DNA of 64,000 nt, from the NCBI GenBank assembly GCA_043228905.1, contig JBHGNT010000002.1:23808001-23872000 (forward strand), given 5' to 3'. Below are positions 1 to 11,265 of this stretch, piece by piece. The stretch is from Azolla caroliniana. Lineage: Eukaryota > Polypodiophyta. Positions within the stretch are counted from its first letter, which is position 1; each line of letters opens with the position of its first letter. A program made the translations under genes and the position numbers. The notes below the pieces were generated by a model, which saw nothing but the letters and a program-made list of their open reading frames with translations, made no database searches and had not been told where the DNA came from.

Positions 1-293
1 TCGCCAAAAAAAGTGATTTCTAGGATCAAAATCCGACCATAAGGATCAATATGCACCACTTGAGGATACTATTTATCCTGCACGATTAATACCACACCTG
101 AATAATGATTATTAAGATGTCATGCATAGAATGATGAATATCCATGTAAATGAACTATGGATCCTGCTAACTCATGACACTTATGCTCAACTGCACATAA
201 TACATCCCATTCTTTACTTAACCAAGTTTCCCATAATATATACTTCTTATGAGGAGAACATGGCCCTCTCACATTCCATGTTACCACTTTCAT
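1..293 (-). pseudogene. LINE endonuclease N-terminus, cut by window edge
   Basis: Read on the minus strand from an ATG at 293-291, the frame begins MKVVTWNVRG and goes on with typical APE-type LINE endonuclease wording: a TWLSKEWDVLCAVEHK block, then GVVLIVQDK, then HIDPYGRILILE. WNVRG and the E of AVEH correspond to the first catalytic blocks of the L1 endonuclease fold. Two in-frame stops (about 88-90 and 70-72) show that it is decayed. The rest of ORF2 would lie left of the window. It is more like the plant L1 lineage than the LINE at 1375-8170. Confidence 0.75.
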
Positions 294-780
294 TGAATGA
301 ACAATGTTATGGGTGTAGTTGCTCCTTTAGAGCAACCGGTGTCATGAAACTAGTCAAAACATGCTCCAATGCTACATATGGATTTTCTCATTAATTTCCT
401 CAATACCCTTAAACCTCTTAGAGCTTCCAATGTCTTCCCTTTCACGATTACATTCAACCATCATATTACTCTTTTTTGTATCCATTGTTTCCATATCAAT
501 GTCCCCCACAATTTGTGAGGAATTCATGTTTATATCCATTATTCTTTAGGTGATATTGATCCAGGATAAAAACAACTTTCCATGAACAAGAGAGACAACC
601 GGAACTCACTTGATTGAAGAGGTCAAAGATGATGAAGACAATAGAAGACCCACAATGTGTGTTGAGTATGTGGATGCCGATAACACAAGATTCCTTATTT
701 CTATTGCTGCTTCTCGTACAGACCCCCAAATTTAAGTTGCTATATCTCGTTACAAAACTCTAATCGAGGGCTTTCTAATA
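294..780. other. AT-rich stretch, possible LINE ORF1/ORF2 spacer
   Basis: No gene recognised. On the minus strand a short open run (about 540-362) starts MDINMNSSQIVGDID and is rich in Asp, Glu and Lys. It ends just upstream of the endonuclease start at 293, so it could be the tail of that LINE's ORF1. Nothing in it matches a family I can name. Confidence 0.3.
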
Positions 781-1374
781 CGTTCTTTGTGCCGACTTCT
801 ATTGCCGATAGAGAGCGCAACAATAAAAACAGATTCTCTTCTTCTTCTTCCCCTCTCCACTCTTGCTTTTTTCTCTGTTTCTGTCTCTCTCTCTGTTTCT
901 GTCTGTTGCTACGGTACCGTTTGCTGCCATCTACGGTCGTGCTGCCGTCTATGACTATCTTCTATACGCGTGTTTTTGTTGCGTTTGTGCGTTCTGCTAT
1001 TGCGTTGCCGTCTGTTGTCGTGTTGCTGTCTATTGTCATGTTGTGTCGTTTGTTGCCGCGATGTCGTGTGTTGCCATCTACGACCGTCTGCGGGCGTACT
1101 GTCGTGTTGCTTGCTATTCTGTTGACGTCGCATACTGCCCCTTGCCTGTGCGTGCGTGGTCTGTGTTATTGTTACCGTTGTAAAGTGCACATTCTTGGTG
1201 AACCTTTGAGGTGTGTGCGTTTCACTTTGAGTGCTAGCCTCCTTTGGTGGGTTCTTTCGACGTGCTCGTTGCGTGCTACATGCGAACCGATGAAATGCCG
1301 ATGTGAATGCGACTTCCACACAAACTTGGCTAAGTCTCCCACCCATTTCTTTTATCTTTTTTCTTATTGACACC
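781..1374. other. CT-rich then CpG-rich low-complexity block
   Basis: The block begins CT-rich (about 835-905) and passes into a CpG-containing stretch with repeated TGTTGCCG / TGTCGTGTTG-like words (about 905-1130). It is open in several frames on both strands, as low-complexity DNA often is, and the translations (Cys/Leu/Val-rich) look non-genic. Its position just upstream of the LINE ORF1 at 1407 suggests a LINE 5' untranslated region; that is inference. Confidence 0.35.
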
Positions 1375-1406
1375 ATAATGATGTCTAAATGAAAGACTTT
1401 TTAGAC

Positions 1407-2123
1407 ATGTTTAACCATTTAGCAAAAATAGAGATGGATATGAGAAAATGGGCGAAAGACACCAAAACCCACAAGAAAAAAGATAGAGAGGAAAAAGATG
1501 CCCTTAAAGCCGAAATAGAGAAACGTAAAGTGGAAAACACCATTTGAGGTATCTAGGGATGACGGTGAAATATCCTCCGTAGAGGATATAAAGGAAGAGA
1601 TTAAAAAAGTTAAAGAGGAAGTTAAAACTGACATGGAGTTAGCTAAAACAGGTTGGGTAGATGTGGTTAAAAGAAACATTTGAAAAGAAATAAAAGATGA
1701 AAATATTGTTAACACTACCCTTGACGAAGAGAAAATGCGTCAAGCCCGACGCTTAAATGTACTTGTCACCGGGTTCAAAGAAGATGCATCACCCGTCGAG
1801 GATGCACAAACACTTGGGAAATGTTAGGGTACACAAAGGCCCTACCTATCACCAAAGCTTGGAGGGCCGGACGTGACACAACTAGGAAGAGATCTGTAGT
1901 CCTTCAATTTAAAGACTTAGAATCTGGAATCACATTCTTTACGAAGAGACCAATTCTTCAAGGATTAGGTGGGGACCCTATCTATCTAGATGAAGACCTC
2001 ACTAAGATGCAAATTGAGCACCAAAAAAGTTGTATGCCAAGAGTGATGCAAGCTCGTAAAGAAGGGCATCACGCCTTTTATCGAGACAGGCTAGTGATCA
2101 TAAATGATCGCGCTACTAATTGA
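1407..2123 (+). pseudogene. LINE ORF1 protein, coiled coil plus RNA-binding C-terminus
   Basis: The reading starts MFNHLAKIEMDMRKWAKD and runs through a Lys/Glu-rich heptad-like segment, breaks at a TGA near 1546, resumes in another frame (SRDDGEISSVEDIKEEIKK), passes a TGA near 1681, and reaches RRLNVLVTGFKED. After a TAG near 1825 the next frame reads KRSVVLQFKD, then IYLDEDLTKMQ and RKEGHHAFYRDRLVI. This order (coiled coil, RRM-like NVLVTGF strand, C-terminal DLT...YRDRL) is that of animal L1 ORF1p-type proteins; many angiosperm LINEs instead carry a zinc-knuckle ORF1. Two frame changes and internal stops make it a pseudogene. In the element it would bind LINE RNA as a chaperone. Confidence 0.65.
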
Positions 2124-2138
2124 CGGCGTGCGACCCAT

Positions 2139-2890
2139 GTGACAGAAAATACATTTAGGATGACCTTATGGAATTGTAACGGTGCACTCTGGACACACCA
2201 TGGCAACCTAGAGGAGATATTAAAGGTATCAGATATACTTTTCTTGGTAGAAACATACCAAAGCCAAGATAGAGGACTCCCACGAGTCGAAGGATTTCGT
2301 TGGGAGTCTGCATTTAGACAAACCTCACATCGACGCACTACCTGAGGATCTGGAGGTGTTGCAATATTGTTTCAGAGAGAGCTACATAATAGGCTAGAAA
2401 TACTAAGGACAGACCCAGAAGCTCATTGCGTGTGGGTGAAAGTCTTCACGAGCAAAGACCATGCAATATTTTTTGCCATTTGTTACTTTCCCCCGAAAGG
2501 ATCTCGTTATAATATGGCTGTAGAGGCGAATTTAATTGATGAAGGAGTGCAACATGGGCCTTCTCCATACAAACCTCTATTGGATGACATAATCCGATAT
2601 TCTTCCCAAGGAGAAGTCTTCCTTGTAGGAGATTTCAATGCAAGAACCCAATCCCGACAATGCACAATATTTTAGATAAATGGAAACTTAGAAATGGTAA
2701 ATGTCGATCCTTTAGAGATAGGCACCACACGTAGATCAAAAGATGAAGGTGAGGACACCACGAGCTTTGGCCATCATTTGGTCGAACTTGGTAGTCGGCA
2801 CCGGATGGTCATATATAATGGTTTGACCAAGTTGCTAGGCTCGAAAGAGCTCACATGTTTCCCACATGCAGGAGGGGAAAACATAGTTAA
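2139..2890 (+). pseudogene. LINE ORF2, endonuclease domain (5' part)
   Basis: From MTENTFRMTLWNCNGAL (EN block 1) through LFLVETYQSQ (the E of the active site), a stop at 2343-2345, GGVAILFQREL, FAICYFPPKG and VFLVGDFNAR (the GDFN block). A second stop near 2673 and a frame step lead to ELGSRHRMVIYNG and LTCFPHAGG, after which the endonuclease reading is lost and DNA of another kind begins. The final SDH-type block of the same domain is found only after about 5010 (GVDHSFLYFAL), which locates the interrupting insertion. The enzyme would have nicked target DNA to prime reverse transcription. Confidence 0.75.
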
Positions 2891-3559
2891 CACCAGGTCA
2901 TTTGAAACAGGTAATATGTCGCATTCTCTTTTTCATATCTTAGTGAGATGTCAAAAAATGCCTTATTTAAGTAGAATTCCAAAAAGGCACGACGCATGCA
3001 TATGTGGTTTATGAAAACATAGGGAAAAATAGAACTAACTAATATCACTTCAACAAAATCATCCGACGTATATTCTATCTACCATGTTTTTGTCCAAATC
3101 TTAGACAAGGGTATATTTGTCAATGCAAGTATAATAGTAACACGAGTCCTTGTCATAATATTCTAAAAAGCATACCCCATTGAATAAGTGACTTCTTCTA
3201 ATTATGTGTGGATATTTATATATAATATATCTTAAAGCAAATTGTGAACCTTGCAATTAAGAGATACTACTATGTCAGGAGAAAATTTACATTGACACGT
3301 GATACATGACATCGTCAATGTATAAATAAACTAGTCTACAATAACATTCCAATCATACGAGTAAATGATAGAGTATAAATTTATCTCCCATATACCCCAA
3401 ATGATAAAGGAGAGTTTAAACAACATGTACACATACAAATATACTTAATCTCTAAGTTCAATGATTGTTACACGAAAATTATAAGTAAGCTCAACTTATA
3501 TATTACGTCAAAATTTAACAATTCATATTGTTCAAATTTTACAATAAGCCATATCCATT

Positions 3560-3905
3560 CAATAAAATAATAAGTCTAGTAAAGCCGTCTCCTCAAGATT
3601 AGCTCTTTCATCAAGATTGTCCTCAATCGCTTCGTCAGTACGTTAAGTTGAATCGTTAGTATGTTCAGACTCTGGTACGTCTTCTAATTCAAAAAGGTGC
3701 CCTGCGTCTTCATCTATAGGTTCCATAGGTTCTCTAAAAGTCATCTAGAACATCTAAGTTTCATTGATATGCTTTGCCCCAACTTCTTGGTCTTGATCAA
3801 GACAACCCCAAATACCTTGGATCCTCATTTTGATGAAATTAACTTGCTCAGGGTCCTTCTCTAATGCAACAGAGTTCTTGATCATCTTTAAGGCACATGT
3901 TTTAG
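3560..3905 (-). pseudogene. Acidic coding-like fragment of unknown family
   Basis: On the minus strand one frame reads MIKNSVALEKDPEQ, then MRIQGIWGCLDQDQE, HINET, two TAG codons, EPMEPIDEDAGHLFE, a TAA, and a Glu/Asp/Leu-rich end (LDERANLEETALLDLL). Codon-like composition and an acidic tail suggest a decayed final exon, perhaps of a transposon gene. All three stops are compatible with CAG or CAA changing to TAG or TAA. No domain recognised. Confidence 0.35.
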
Positions 3906-4063
3906 TAGTACACGATAGTAGAATGAAATTGCATAGGTAACATCAAATTGAAGAATAGACTATAATGTTAATCTAAATTGATGTAAGTTTTATATTATAT
4001 ACCTGTGTCAGAAAACAAATCTAAAACCCATTGAAAATTTGAAAAAATAAAATTTGAAAAAAT

Positions 4064-4906
4064 AAAAAATCTTGGATTTTCAACTGGAATCCAATGCGAT
4101 GCACTAGATTTCAGTTGAAAATCCAAGATTTTTTTTATTTTGTAATTTTTAAAATTTTTTCCATAAAAAAATAATAAATGGATTTTCAGCTAAAATACTA
4201 TGCACTACATTATATTTTAGTCTATATAGCTAGAATCTAATGCAATGTGTTTGATTAAAATCGAAAATTTTCTATGTTATTTATTTATATTTTTTTCCAT
4301 ATAAAAAAATAATAAATGGATTTTCAATTGAAATCCGATGCACTACATCAATTTGTAGTCTATACAGCTAGACATCGATGTAGTGCATCAGATTTTAGTT
4401 GGCAATCCTTTTTCTTTTCAATTGTTTTTCATTTTTTCGAAAAATAAATAAAAATATGTTAAAAAAGTGGATTTCCAACTGAAATTTGATGCACTACATC
4501 GAATTTCAAATAAAAATCCAAATTTCTTTTAGTTTTTTCATAAAACAATGAAATAATAAAAAAATATTGCATTTTCAACGAAAATCTGATCCATTGAGTC
4601 AGATTTCACTTGAAAATCAATGATAAAGAAAAATATTGGACTTTCAACGGAAATCCGGTGTAGTGCAATGGATTTCCGTTGAAAATCCCTTTGAAAATGA
4701 TGGACTTTCAACGGGAATCCGATGCACTGCATCGGATTCCCGTTGAACATACATCATTTTAAATGGAAAAAATCACAATTTGTTTATTTTTAACAATTTT
4801 TTAGGGAAAAATTATAAAAAAAATAAGAAAATTTGAAAACAAATAAGAAAAAGTGGATTTTCAACTAAAATCCGATGCAATGCATCGGATTTCCGTTGAA
4901 AATCCA
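4064..4906. repeat. Array of about eight imperfect palindromes (hairpin units)
   Basis: Related inverted repeats follow one another, roughly 41-73 nt each when simple, separated by A/T-rich spacers. Clear units: 4064-4136, 4178-4262 (degenerate), 4317-4412 (compound), 4469-4521, 4566-4618, 4637-4688, 4707-4747, 4854-4906. The unit at 4707-4747 is a perfect palindrome with 20-nt arms (TTCAACGGGAATCCGATGCA) around one central base. The unit at 4854-4906 has 26-nt arms with two mismatches. Outer arms share GGATTTTCAAC; centres share GATGCA-N-TGCATC. Arm changes are matched in the partner arm (CGGGA/TCCCG against CGGAA/TTCCG). Function unknown. Confidence 0.8.
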
Positions 4907-5008
4907 TTTTTCAATTTTCAAAAAAATGGATTTTATGGAAAAATAAAAAAATTTCAGAAAAAATACAAAAAAATTTCAAAAAATATGAAAATTTGGATGC
5001 CTTGAAGT

Positions 5009-7917
5009 TACCCACATGATTAACTCCTTCCGGGTGGACCCATGTCCTATTGGCGTGGACCATAGTTTCTTATACTTTGCGCTAAAATGCGATATCTCCA
5101 AAGTCACCAACTCTAGTCAACCAAGCCATCATACCACAATACACTTCACACACGAGCTCTCTTACATATACTCTCGACATGTTCAGACCCATCTCTCCTC
5201 TCTTGATCCCTCACCTTTAGAGAGCCTTACTACGGAACTTACACACATCCTTCACTCCGCTGTAGTTAGCAGTTTCCCATGATATAGGAAACACTCCAAT
5301 CAAGGTAGATTAGGATCTATGCCACAAAATAGATGGTATGATGAGGATTATGGAGACTTACATAGACAACTTACAGTGTCGCAACTCAATGGTACTATTA
5401 CCTCAATACAAGCTCGCAAATAAATGCGCAAGATGACATGTCGTAAGAGACGAGTATGGGATGCATCCCAATATTGGGAACTCTACCATATGCTCATGAG
5501 TAGTGATTGCACCACTGCATGGAAGAGACTATGAGAACCAAGACCACGAACACCCATCGAGGATCCCAACACTTGGCACACATATATAGAGAGATTTTAC
5601 CAAGTCCCAAACCAACCACCCATTCCAATGCCTTCTACACCCCAACCAACCATGGGGACACTTTTCATGACCTCTAGGATCACGAAGGTCATAAAGAAAT
5701 TACAACATAGGAAGTCCATGGACCACACAGGGTTGCGAGCAGAACACATCATATATGCACGAGAGTGCCTAGCTCCCTTTCTAACTCTAATCTTCAATCG
5801 TGCCCTCATTGAGGATTTTCCACCATAGTGGACTATGAACACAGTGCCCCCCATACATAAAGGAGGGGACCCCATGGACCCTAATACATATAGGACCATT
5901 ATGATAGGTCATACACTTGCTAAATTATATGGTGTAGTAATGGAAGCAGAGCTTAGCGATTATATGGAGACCATAAATCTTTGCGCACTTGAACACGCTG
6001 GCTTTAGACGAGCATTCGCTACTATTGATTATATCTTCACACTTAGATGCTTAATTGACCAGACAAAGGCTCGCAAGAAGAAATTATATTGTTGTTTTGT
6101 GGATTTTGAACGCAAAGCCTTTGACATGGTCCCTAGAGAGTGGTTCTTTGATAGGCTTAAAAGCTTGAGGATACCAAATAACATGATTTGGGCCATCTAC
6201 GCACTATATGAGCAAGTCTCCGGGTGCATCTGATGCCCAAGTGGCGTATCCAATTGCTTCACTAGCACTATTGGTGTAAAACAAGGCTACCCCCTATCAT
6301 CGACTCTTTTCGGGATCTACATTGATGAGATCACTGATTTTATTACTTGTAAGGGAGGCAACGGAGTAGTCCTTGGGGATACGCAGGTTTGTATCTTGCT
6401 CTATGCAGACAACATAGTTTTGCTCTTTGAATCTGAACATGACCTACAAAGGCACCTTAATGCCTTAGATGACTTTTGCACACAAACGAGGATTGGTTAT
6501 AGTGAATCTAGGGAAAACTAAAGTCCTTATCTTCCACACATCGGCCCAAGTTAGAGCTAAGTGTCACCTAACCATGTCCCATAGCCTAGTTGAGGTTGTT
6601 GGATCATATGTGTATCTCAGAGTCACTTTCAATGCCTGCTTAGGTAAATTTTCGATGTCAACACAGGCAACAAAGGATAGACTTACGAGAGGACATACAT
6701 CCCTCTCACTCCTAGAGAGACAATGCCACCAAGAATACTTTCAAGAGCCATAGAGTAAGGGGTGGCTCTTTGACTCATTAGTGACCCCCTCCCTCATGTA
6801 TGCATCAATGGTTTGGGATCCCGGGCTACCATTTTTCATGTGGACGTAACTAGAGAGACTATTGGTGAGGATTTTATCACACCAACTCCGAAGCAAATCG
6901 ACAGTACCACATGACATTATTAGAGCGGAGTTCACTTTACCCCCGATGTTAGTAGAGGCACTTTTTCAACTTGTAGTCTTTATTCATACGATACATATCC
7001 AACCACATGATAGGATATCTCATCAAGCCTTTGAGACCTCTCGATCACTGTATGAGTCCAGCTATACTAGCTCATGGTATGGCATGATGGTGAGTTGGCT
7101 TCTTGCGAACGTTCTAATCATTAATAACCTAGCTCTCCTTAGGTACAACCACGCGATTGATAACACTTTAATCTCTCACGAGGATCGTAATAAAGTAATA
7201 CACCAAGAAATATGGCAAATTTACACTCAGTATAAATGGATCACCCCACTAGAGCCACTCCGCTAAAATGTTTTACTATAAGGAACACTTCATGCACTTA
7301 GCTAAGTTAGGTTTTATTACACGACCAAAATATCTAGATGCATTCTTACCAAATGCACTAAGGGTTGCCATTGGACAACTTAGAATATCATGTCACCAAC
7401 TTGAGATTGAGAATGGTCATACTAATGGAGTCCTTAAGGAGGAAATGATATGTAGACTATATCACACAGAGATAGAGGATGAGTACCACTTTACATGCAA
7501 GTGTCCAACTTACGCCGAGATACTCTAGATATAAAGAAATTAGGCAGATATATCCTAGAGCTAAAACAACACAGAGAGAATAAGCTACAAAATGTTGACA
7601 ATAATGTTTCTAATATTCCCCAACATGTAACAAATGAAGTTTTTCAAGGACAAGGGGAGACAACGAATGTCGACACACTTGCACCACTCGGCCTCTTCCT
7701 TGATGAAGCAGAAAACCAAAGAAGAACCAAACGCCTTCGGATGCCAGGTTTCAAAGCAACTTGAAATGGTGTAGAAGCAATTAAGAAAATGAGGGAACAT
7801 GAGTTACACCACCTAGAAGCCATGGCTAGGGCACTCTCTATACCAAGACCACGGGTCACACCCACACAGAAACCCTTTGACCTCCCACTTCTTTTCGAGA
7901 GGCTTGGGTGGAAATGA
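5009..7917 (+). pseudogene. LINE ORF2, end of endonuclease, reverse transcriptase and C-terminus
   Basis: GVDHSFLYFAL (about 5055) is the last endonuclease block. The linker carries several stops. RT follows: SRITKVIKKLQHRKSMDHTG (about 5670), a stop at 5827-5829, PIHKGGDP and YRTIMIGHTLAKL, ALEHAGFRRA, YCCFVDFERKAFD (catalytic Asp of motif A), a stop near 6232, GVKQGYPLSSTLFGIYID and ILLYADNIVLL. Motif C is YADN where active enzymes have YADD. A later segment (6862-7528) ends CRLYHTEIEDEYHFTCKC, the Cys/His region at the end of such ORF2 proteins, and translation closes with TGA at 7915-7917. Frames change at least four times. Confidence 0.8.
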
Positions 7918-8440
7918 AATTAGGCTTAGTGTAAAGTCATTTCCTTTATCGAATTTGTTATACCATACCACGTTCTGTACAATACTAGAACTCTTTTAGC
8001 TTAAGTTCTATTTTTATTTTATTTTGCTAGTTTTGATGATTGGATAAATACCCCATTTTGTTGTACACCAATTGTCTCATGGGCCAAATTTGGCCTTAGA
8101 CGATGTTAACATATCTTTCTTTCTTTCTTCTTTCTCTCTCTCTCAACCTATCACTTTCTTATGGTTAAAAGAAAAAGAAAAACGGTGATTCCAAAAAATT
8201 ACAACTTGTTAGAGGTCATAAGATTATATTTATATCCCAACTTGGTAATGTCTTTAACATCATAGACCTTGGCTTTGACCATATACCGAAATCGTCCATG
8301 AAAGAAAACTTGGGATCAAGGAAATTCTTCTCATTATGATAATAACATTCCCCATCACGGAATCTCCACATGTCCCATAGCACATCTATATTGCAGTAGA
8401 TGATGGGTTACTTCTTGTGAATTGAAGACATCACCCTACA

Positions 8441-8738
8441 CATTTAAGGTTATATGGCTTAACTACTAAAGTATATCATTTTCTTACAAGATAATTAATT
8501 TGATGCATTAGATCACTATACAATCTTGAATCCTATAATAGAACTAGTCGTGCAAATAAGACATTTGGCAACCATGCACACATGTGCAACATTTAAGGTT
8601 ATATGGCTTAACTACTAAAGTATATCATTTTCTTACAAGATAATTAATTTGATGCATTAGATCACTATACAATCTTGAATCCTACAATAGAACTAGTCGT
8701 GCAAATAAGACATTTGGCAACCATGCACACATGAGCAA
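8441..8738. repeat. 149-bp tandem duplication
   Basis: Copy 1 (8441-8589) and copy 2 (8590-8738) begin CATTTAAGGTTATATGGCTT and match almost throughout. I see only about three differences (TCCTATAATA against TCCTACAATA, and the ATGTGCAA/ATGAGCAA end). The near identity implies a recent local event. Confidence 0.9.
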
Positions 8739-8749
8739 ACATATGGCAA

Positions 8750-9960
8750 CCTTACAAGCATCTCTTACCAGTATAATAGGATATGGGATGCCTTTGATTG
8801 AATTTAGAGGTTCCTTGATAGAGGAGAGTGGCCTCTTGTATATTGATCTGTGTAACATAGCATATTACCCAAAAATGTCGCCCAATATATTCCCTGTTGA
8901 ACATCCCACCATCTTGATGGGTTTCTTCCTTCATTCCAATGGGTATTCTCTTTATGATTTCTGTCTTTTCTTTTATATATCATAATCAACAAACACAACC
9001 TTAACCATATCATCATCATTTTCGATATGGCCATCTACATTAATTATGTTATCCACATACACACCTAGATTATCATCATAATCTTACTTACATAGATTCA
9101 TTATACGCTTCCCAAAGCACTTCATATATTCCTTATCATTATCCTCTCAACATGGACACTTGTCCTTACCATTTTATGATACTTACCTTTAACCTTAGCA
9201 TTGACAAATATACTATAAATACACTACCATATTTTATCATCACTAGACTCCCCCTTATCTTAGGCTCACTCTCACCCTCATAATCAAAACCTAAACCACA
9301 TGTAGTCTTTTCATCATCACAAACATAGTCATTACGATAACATATAGGTGATGAAAGTCCTCCCTTTTCCAACTTTCCCTTGTGTACATGAATCTATTCC
9401 AACCTTCTATCCTCTTCTCATCATCATGTCAGCGCACCATGACTAAAACCATGATGATAATCTTTCTCATCATATAGTGGTCTCCTTCTACATTTCATGG
9501 ATCATCACAACCACAGTTGCTACAATGATTGTCTCCATCCTCATTTTATCTCCTCATGTCTTCATTTTCATTTTCACGTGTCCCATTATGAGCATAACCA
9601 CGATATTTTTTATCCTCATCTAACCTCCTCTTTTCTTTCTTATCCTCATGAGATATCTCAACTATGATATCCTTCTTCTTTCGGTCTCGTAGTTTCGATC
9701 TTCATCACATGGTCGATCACAACTAAAACTATGATGATCTTGATTGTTTCCCAATATTTTCTCATAGTATTCATGGTCATGTGATTCATCACAACCACCA
9801 CCTCAATAGACAATATCCTCTTGCTTGTGAACATATGTGTCCTTCAGCTCTGATTTCGATGTCATCATTTTCAAATCTAGTTCACATACATGCCTCATAG
9901 AGTGCCCAAAGCAATAGGCTAGCTCAAATTTTCCTCTCACCAAGTCGATCCAGGCAAAAC
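8750..9960 (-). pseudogene. Decayed His/Asp/Glu-rich reading frame, family unknown
   Basis: On the minus strand a frame near 9945-9810 reads AWIDLVRGKFELAYCFGH and MTSKSELKDTYVHKQEDIV. After a stop it continues with CDESHDHEYYEKILGNNQ, then CDRPCDEDRNYE. Further down come Lys/Glu-rich and Asp/His-rich stretches with many stops, and near 8900 KPIKMVGCSTGNILGD. The charged, coding-like texture suggests an old gene or retrotransposon gag fragment, but I recognise no domain and the composition (CATCAT on the plus strand) could mislead. Confidence 0.25.
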
Positions 9961-10610
9961 AAGAACTCTACTTAAAAACTAAATGGTTTTGCATAATGTG
10001 AAGGAAAGAGGGACGAATGTTTCTTATGTAGGTTCCTGGTTTTCAACCACATTAGAAAGAAGTATGCCACCCTCTTCATGGACTCCACTACCATTCCGAA
10101 AATGGTGGAGAAGTCTAACCCCAATAAGTTTGGCCAGACATTGCTTGAACTTCAAAAGCATAAAGAATCATTGGCATGCTTGGTGCACAATAGTCACACA
10201 CCACTGATTTCTTCCATGGTTCTTTACCTCGATTAACAAGATGTTGAGGAGTCACGATAGAGCAAGCATAGGAATGCCAATAACAAAAGAGATTCCTCAT
10301 ACCAGGATATAAGCTTAGCACATGTGATCATCACAAAATCATGGAGATAGTTTCTTGCCATGCCTTATCCACACAAGGACACACAAATGCACTTGCTACA
10401 TTTCTTCATAACATCATTTCATTGCACCAACCAACCTTGGATATAAAGGCCAATCACCACTACTCTAGTACATAGTAGTTATTGACATCAAGCTTGTAAA
10501 CCATCTCAATAATCATTCCACCACAAACATTAAGATAATGATCAAGAGCTAAATTAGGAACAATCGAGATTTTATTTTAATGTGGACGACATGAATCCAC
10601 CCATATTTGG

Positions 10611-10841
10611 CACTATGATTTATATCATAGGCCAATTGACCTTTAGGAGATGGCAATCTATCTTTGTTTCGTTGTCTCTCTCTTAGTGCATCACGATGGT
10701 AGTTTCGTAAAAGCAAGGTAGAAGCAATTCACCATGATTTATATCATAGGCCAATTGACCTTTAGGAGATGCCAATCTATCTTTGTTTCGTTGTCTCTCT
10801 CTTAGTGCATCACAATTGACCTTTAGGAGATGCCAAATCTA
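10611..10841. repeat. 120-bp period direct repeat, 2.3 copies
   Basis: ATTTATATCATAGGCCAATT and the following CTTTAGGAGATG...TTAGTGCATCAC occur at 10611-10695 and again at 10731-10814. A third partial copy (CAATTGACCTTTAGGAGATG) lies at 10813-10841. One mismatch is visible over the shared 80 bp of the two main copies. Confidence 0.85.
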
Positions 10842-10948
10842 TTTCGTTTAGGGTCGATGTCAATAATGTGAAGAGGTCACATCATACATGTGCAATGTAC
10901 TCTTGCATGATTAAATATTGGTGACATGCCATGTGCGTTGTTATAATT

Positions 10949-11240
10949 TGGTCTTTATCAAATCAACAATCAATAACAACAGTAGTGAACATGTTATAGC
11001 TTTCTTTATTGTGGACAAATGACTCAAGTATTCAGAGATGTCAATAACTTGGAGTGAGGCCCACGATCAGCTCATTATTAGGTCTTTATCAAATCAACAA
11101 TCAATAACAATAGTGAAAGAACCCAAGATGGACCCTCACTACTGATGGAGATTTCTGGTAATTTTTCAAAAATCTCCCCATGTTTATATACAAAAGCTTA
11201 TAGCTTTCCTTATTGTGGACAAATAACTTGACGAGTATTC
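10949..11240. repeat. Direct repeat just downstream of the PPO gene
   Basis: GGTCTTTATCAAATCAACAA occurs at about 10949 and about 11081. A second pair, TTATAGCTTTC(T/C)TTATTGTGG, occurs near 10995 and 11197. The copies are in the same order but different spacing, so this is a diverged tandem duplication covering the region 3' of the PPO stop codon (minus-strand gene). No poly(A) signal can be assigned with confidence. Confidence 0.7.
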
Positions 11241-11265
11241 CGAGACCTATTAAATATTTTTGCAA

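Larger units (their letters stand above)
2891..5008. mobile_element. AT-rich insertion inside the LINE endonuclease
   Basis: About 2.1 kb that separates the GDFN half of the LINE endonuclease from its terminal DH block. It is strongly AT-rich, unlike the LINE on both sides. It holds an acidic, coding-like stretch on the minus strand (about 3560-3905) and an array of palindromes (4064-4906). Clear terminal inverted repeats or a target duplication could not be seen, so the element class is unknown and the exact edges are approximate. Between 3015 and 3560 I see nothing but AT-rich sequence. Confidence 0.5.
1375..8170 (+). mobile_element. Decayed full-length LINE with ORF1 and EN-RT ORF2
   Basis: A non-LTR retrotransposon read on the plus strand: coiled-coil ORF1 (1407-2123), then ORF2 with endonuclease (from 2139), reverse transcriptase (5.6-6.5 kb) and a Cys/His C-terminal segment (to 7917). 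The 3' tail holds GGGCCAAATTTGGCC followed by a TTTCT/CT-rich run and an A-rich end near 8170. ORF2 is split by about 2.1 kb of unrelated AT-rich DNA between roughly 2890 and 5008. Stops and frameshifts are frequent, so it is dead. The 5' limit is uncertain and may include the CpG-rich block at 781-1374. No target duplication was found. Confidence 0.8.
8171..10610. other. AT-rich intergenic DNA
   Basis: Mostly AT-rich sequence with CATCATCA-type words. Contains the 149-bp tandem duplication at 8441-8738 and a weak decayed reading frame on the minus strand (8750-9960). Otherwise I see no gene, RNA or element boundary. Confidence 0.5.

Noticed and set aside
789-1370. 193-codon plus frame and 155-codon minus frame in the CpG-rich block
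   Set aside because: Low-complexity DNA open in several frames on both strands, with no domain and non-protein-like composition.
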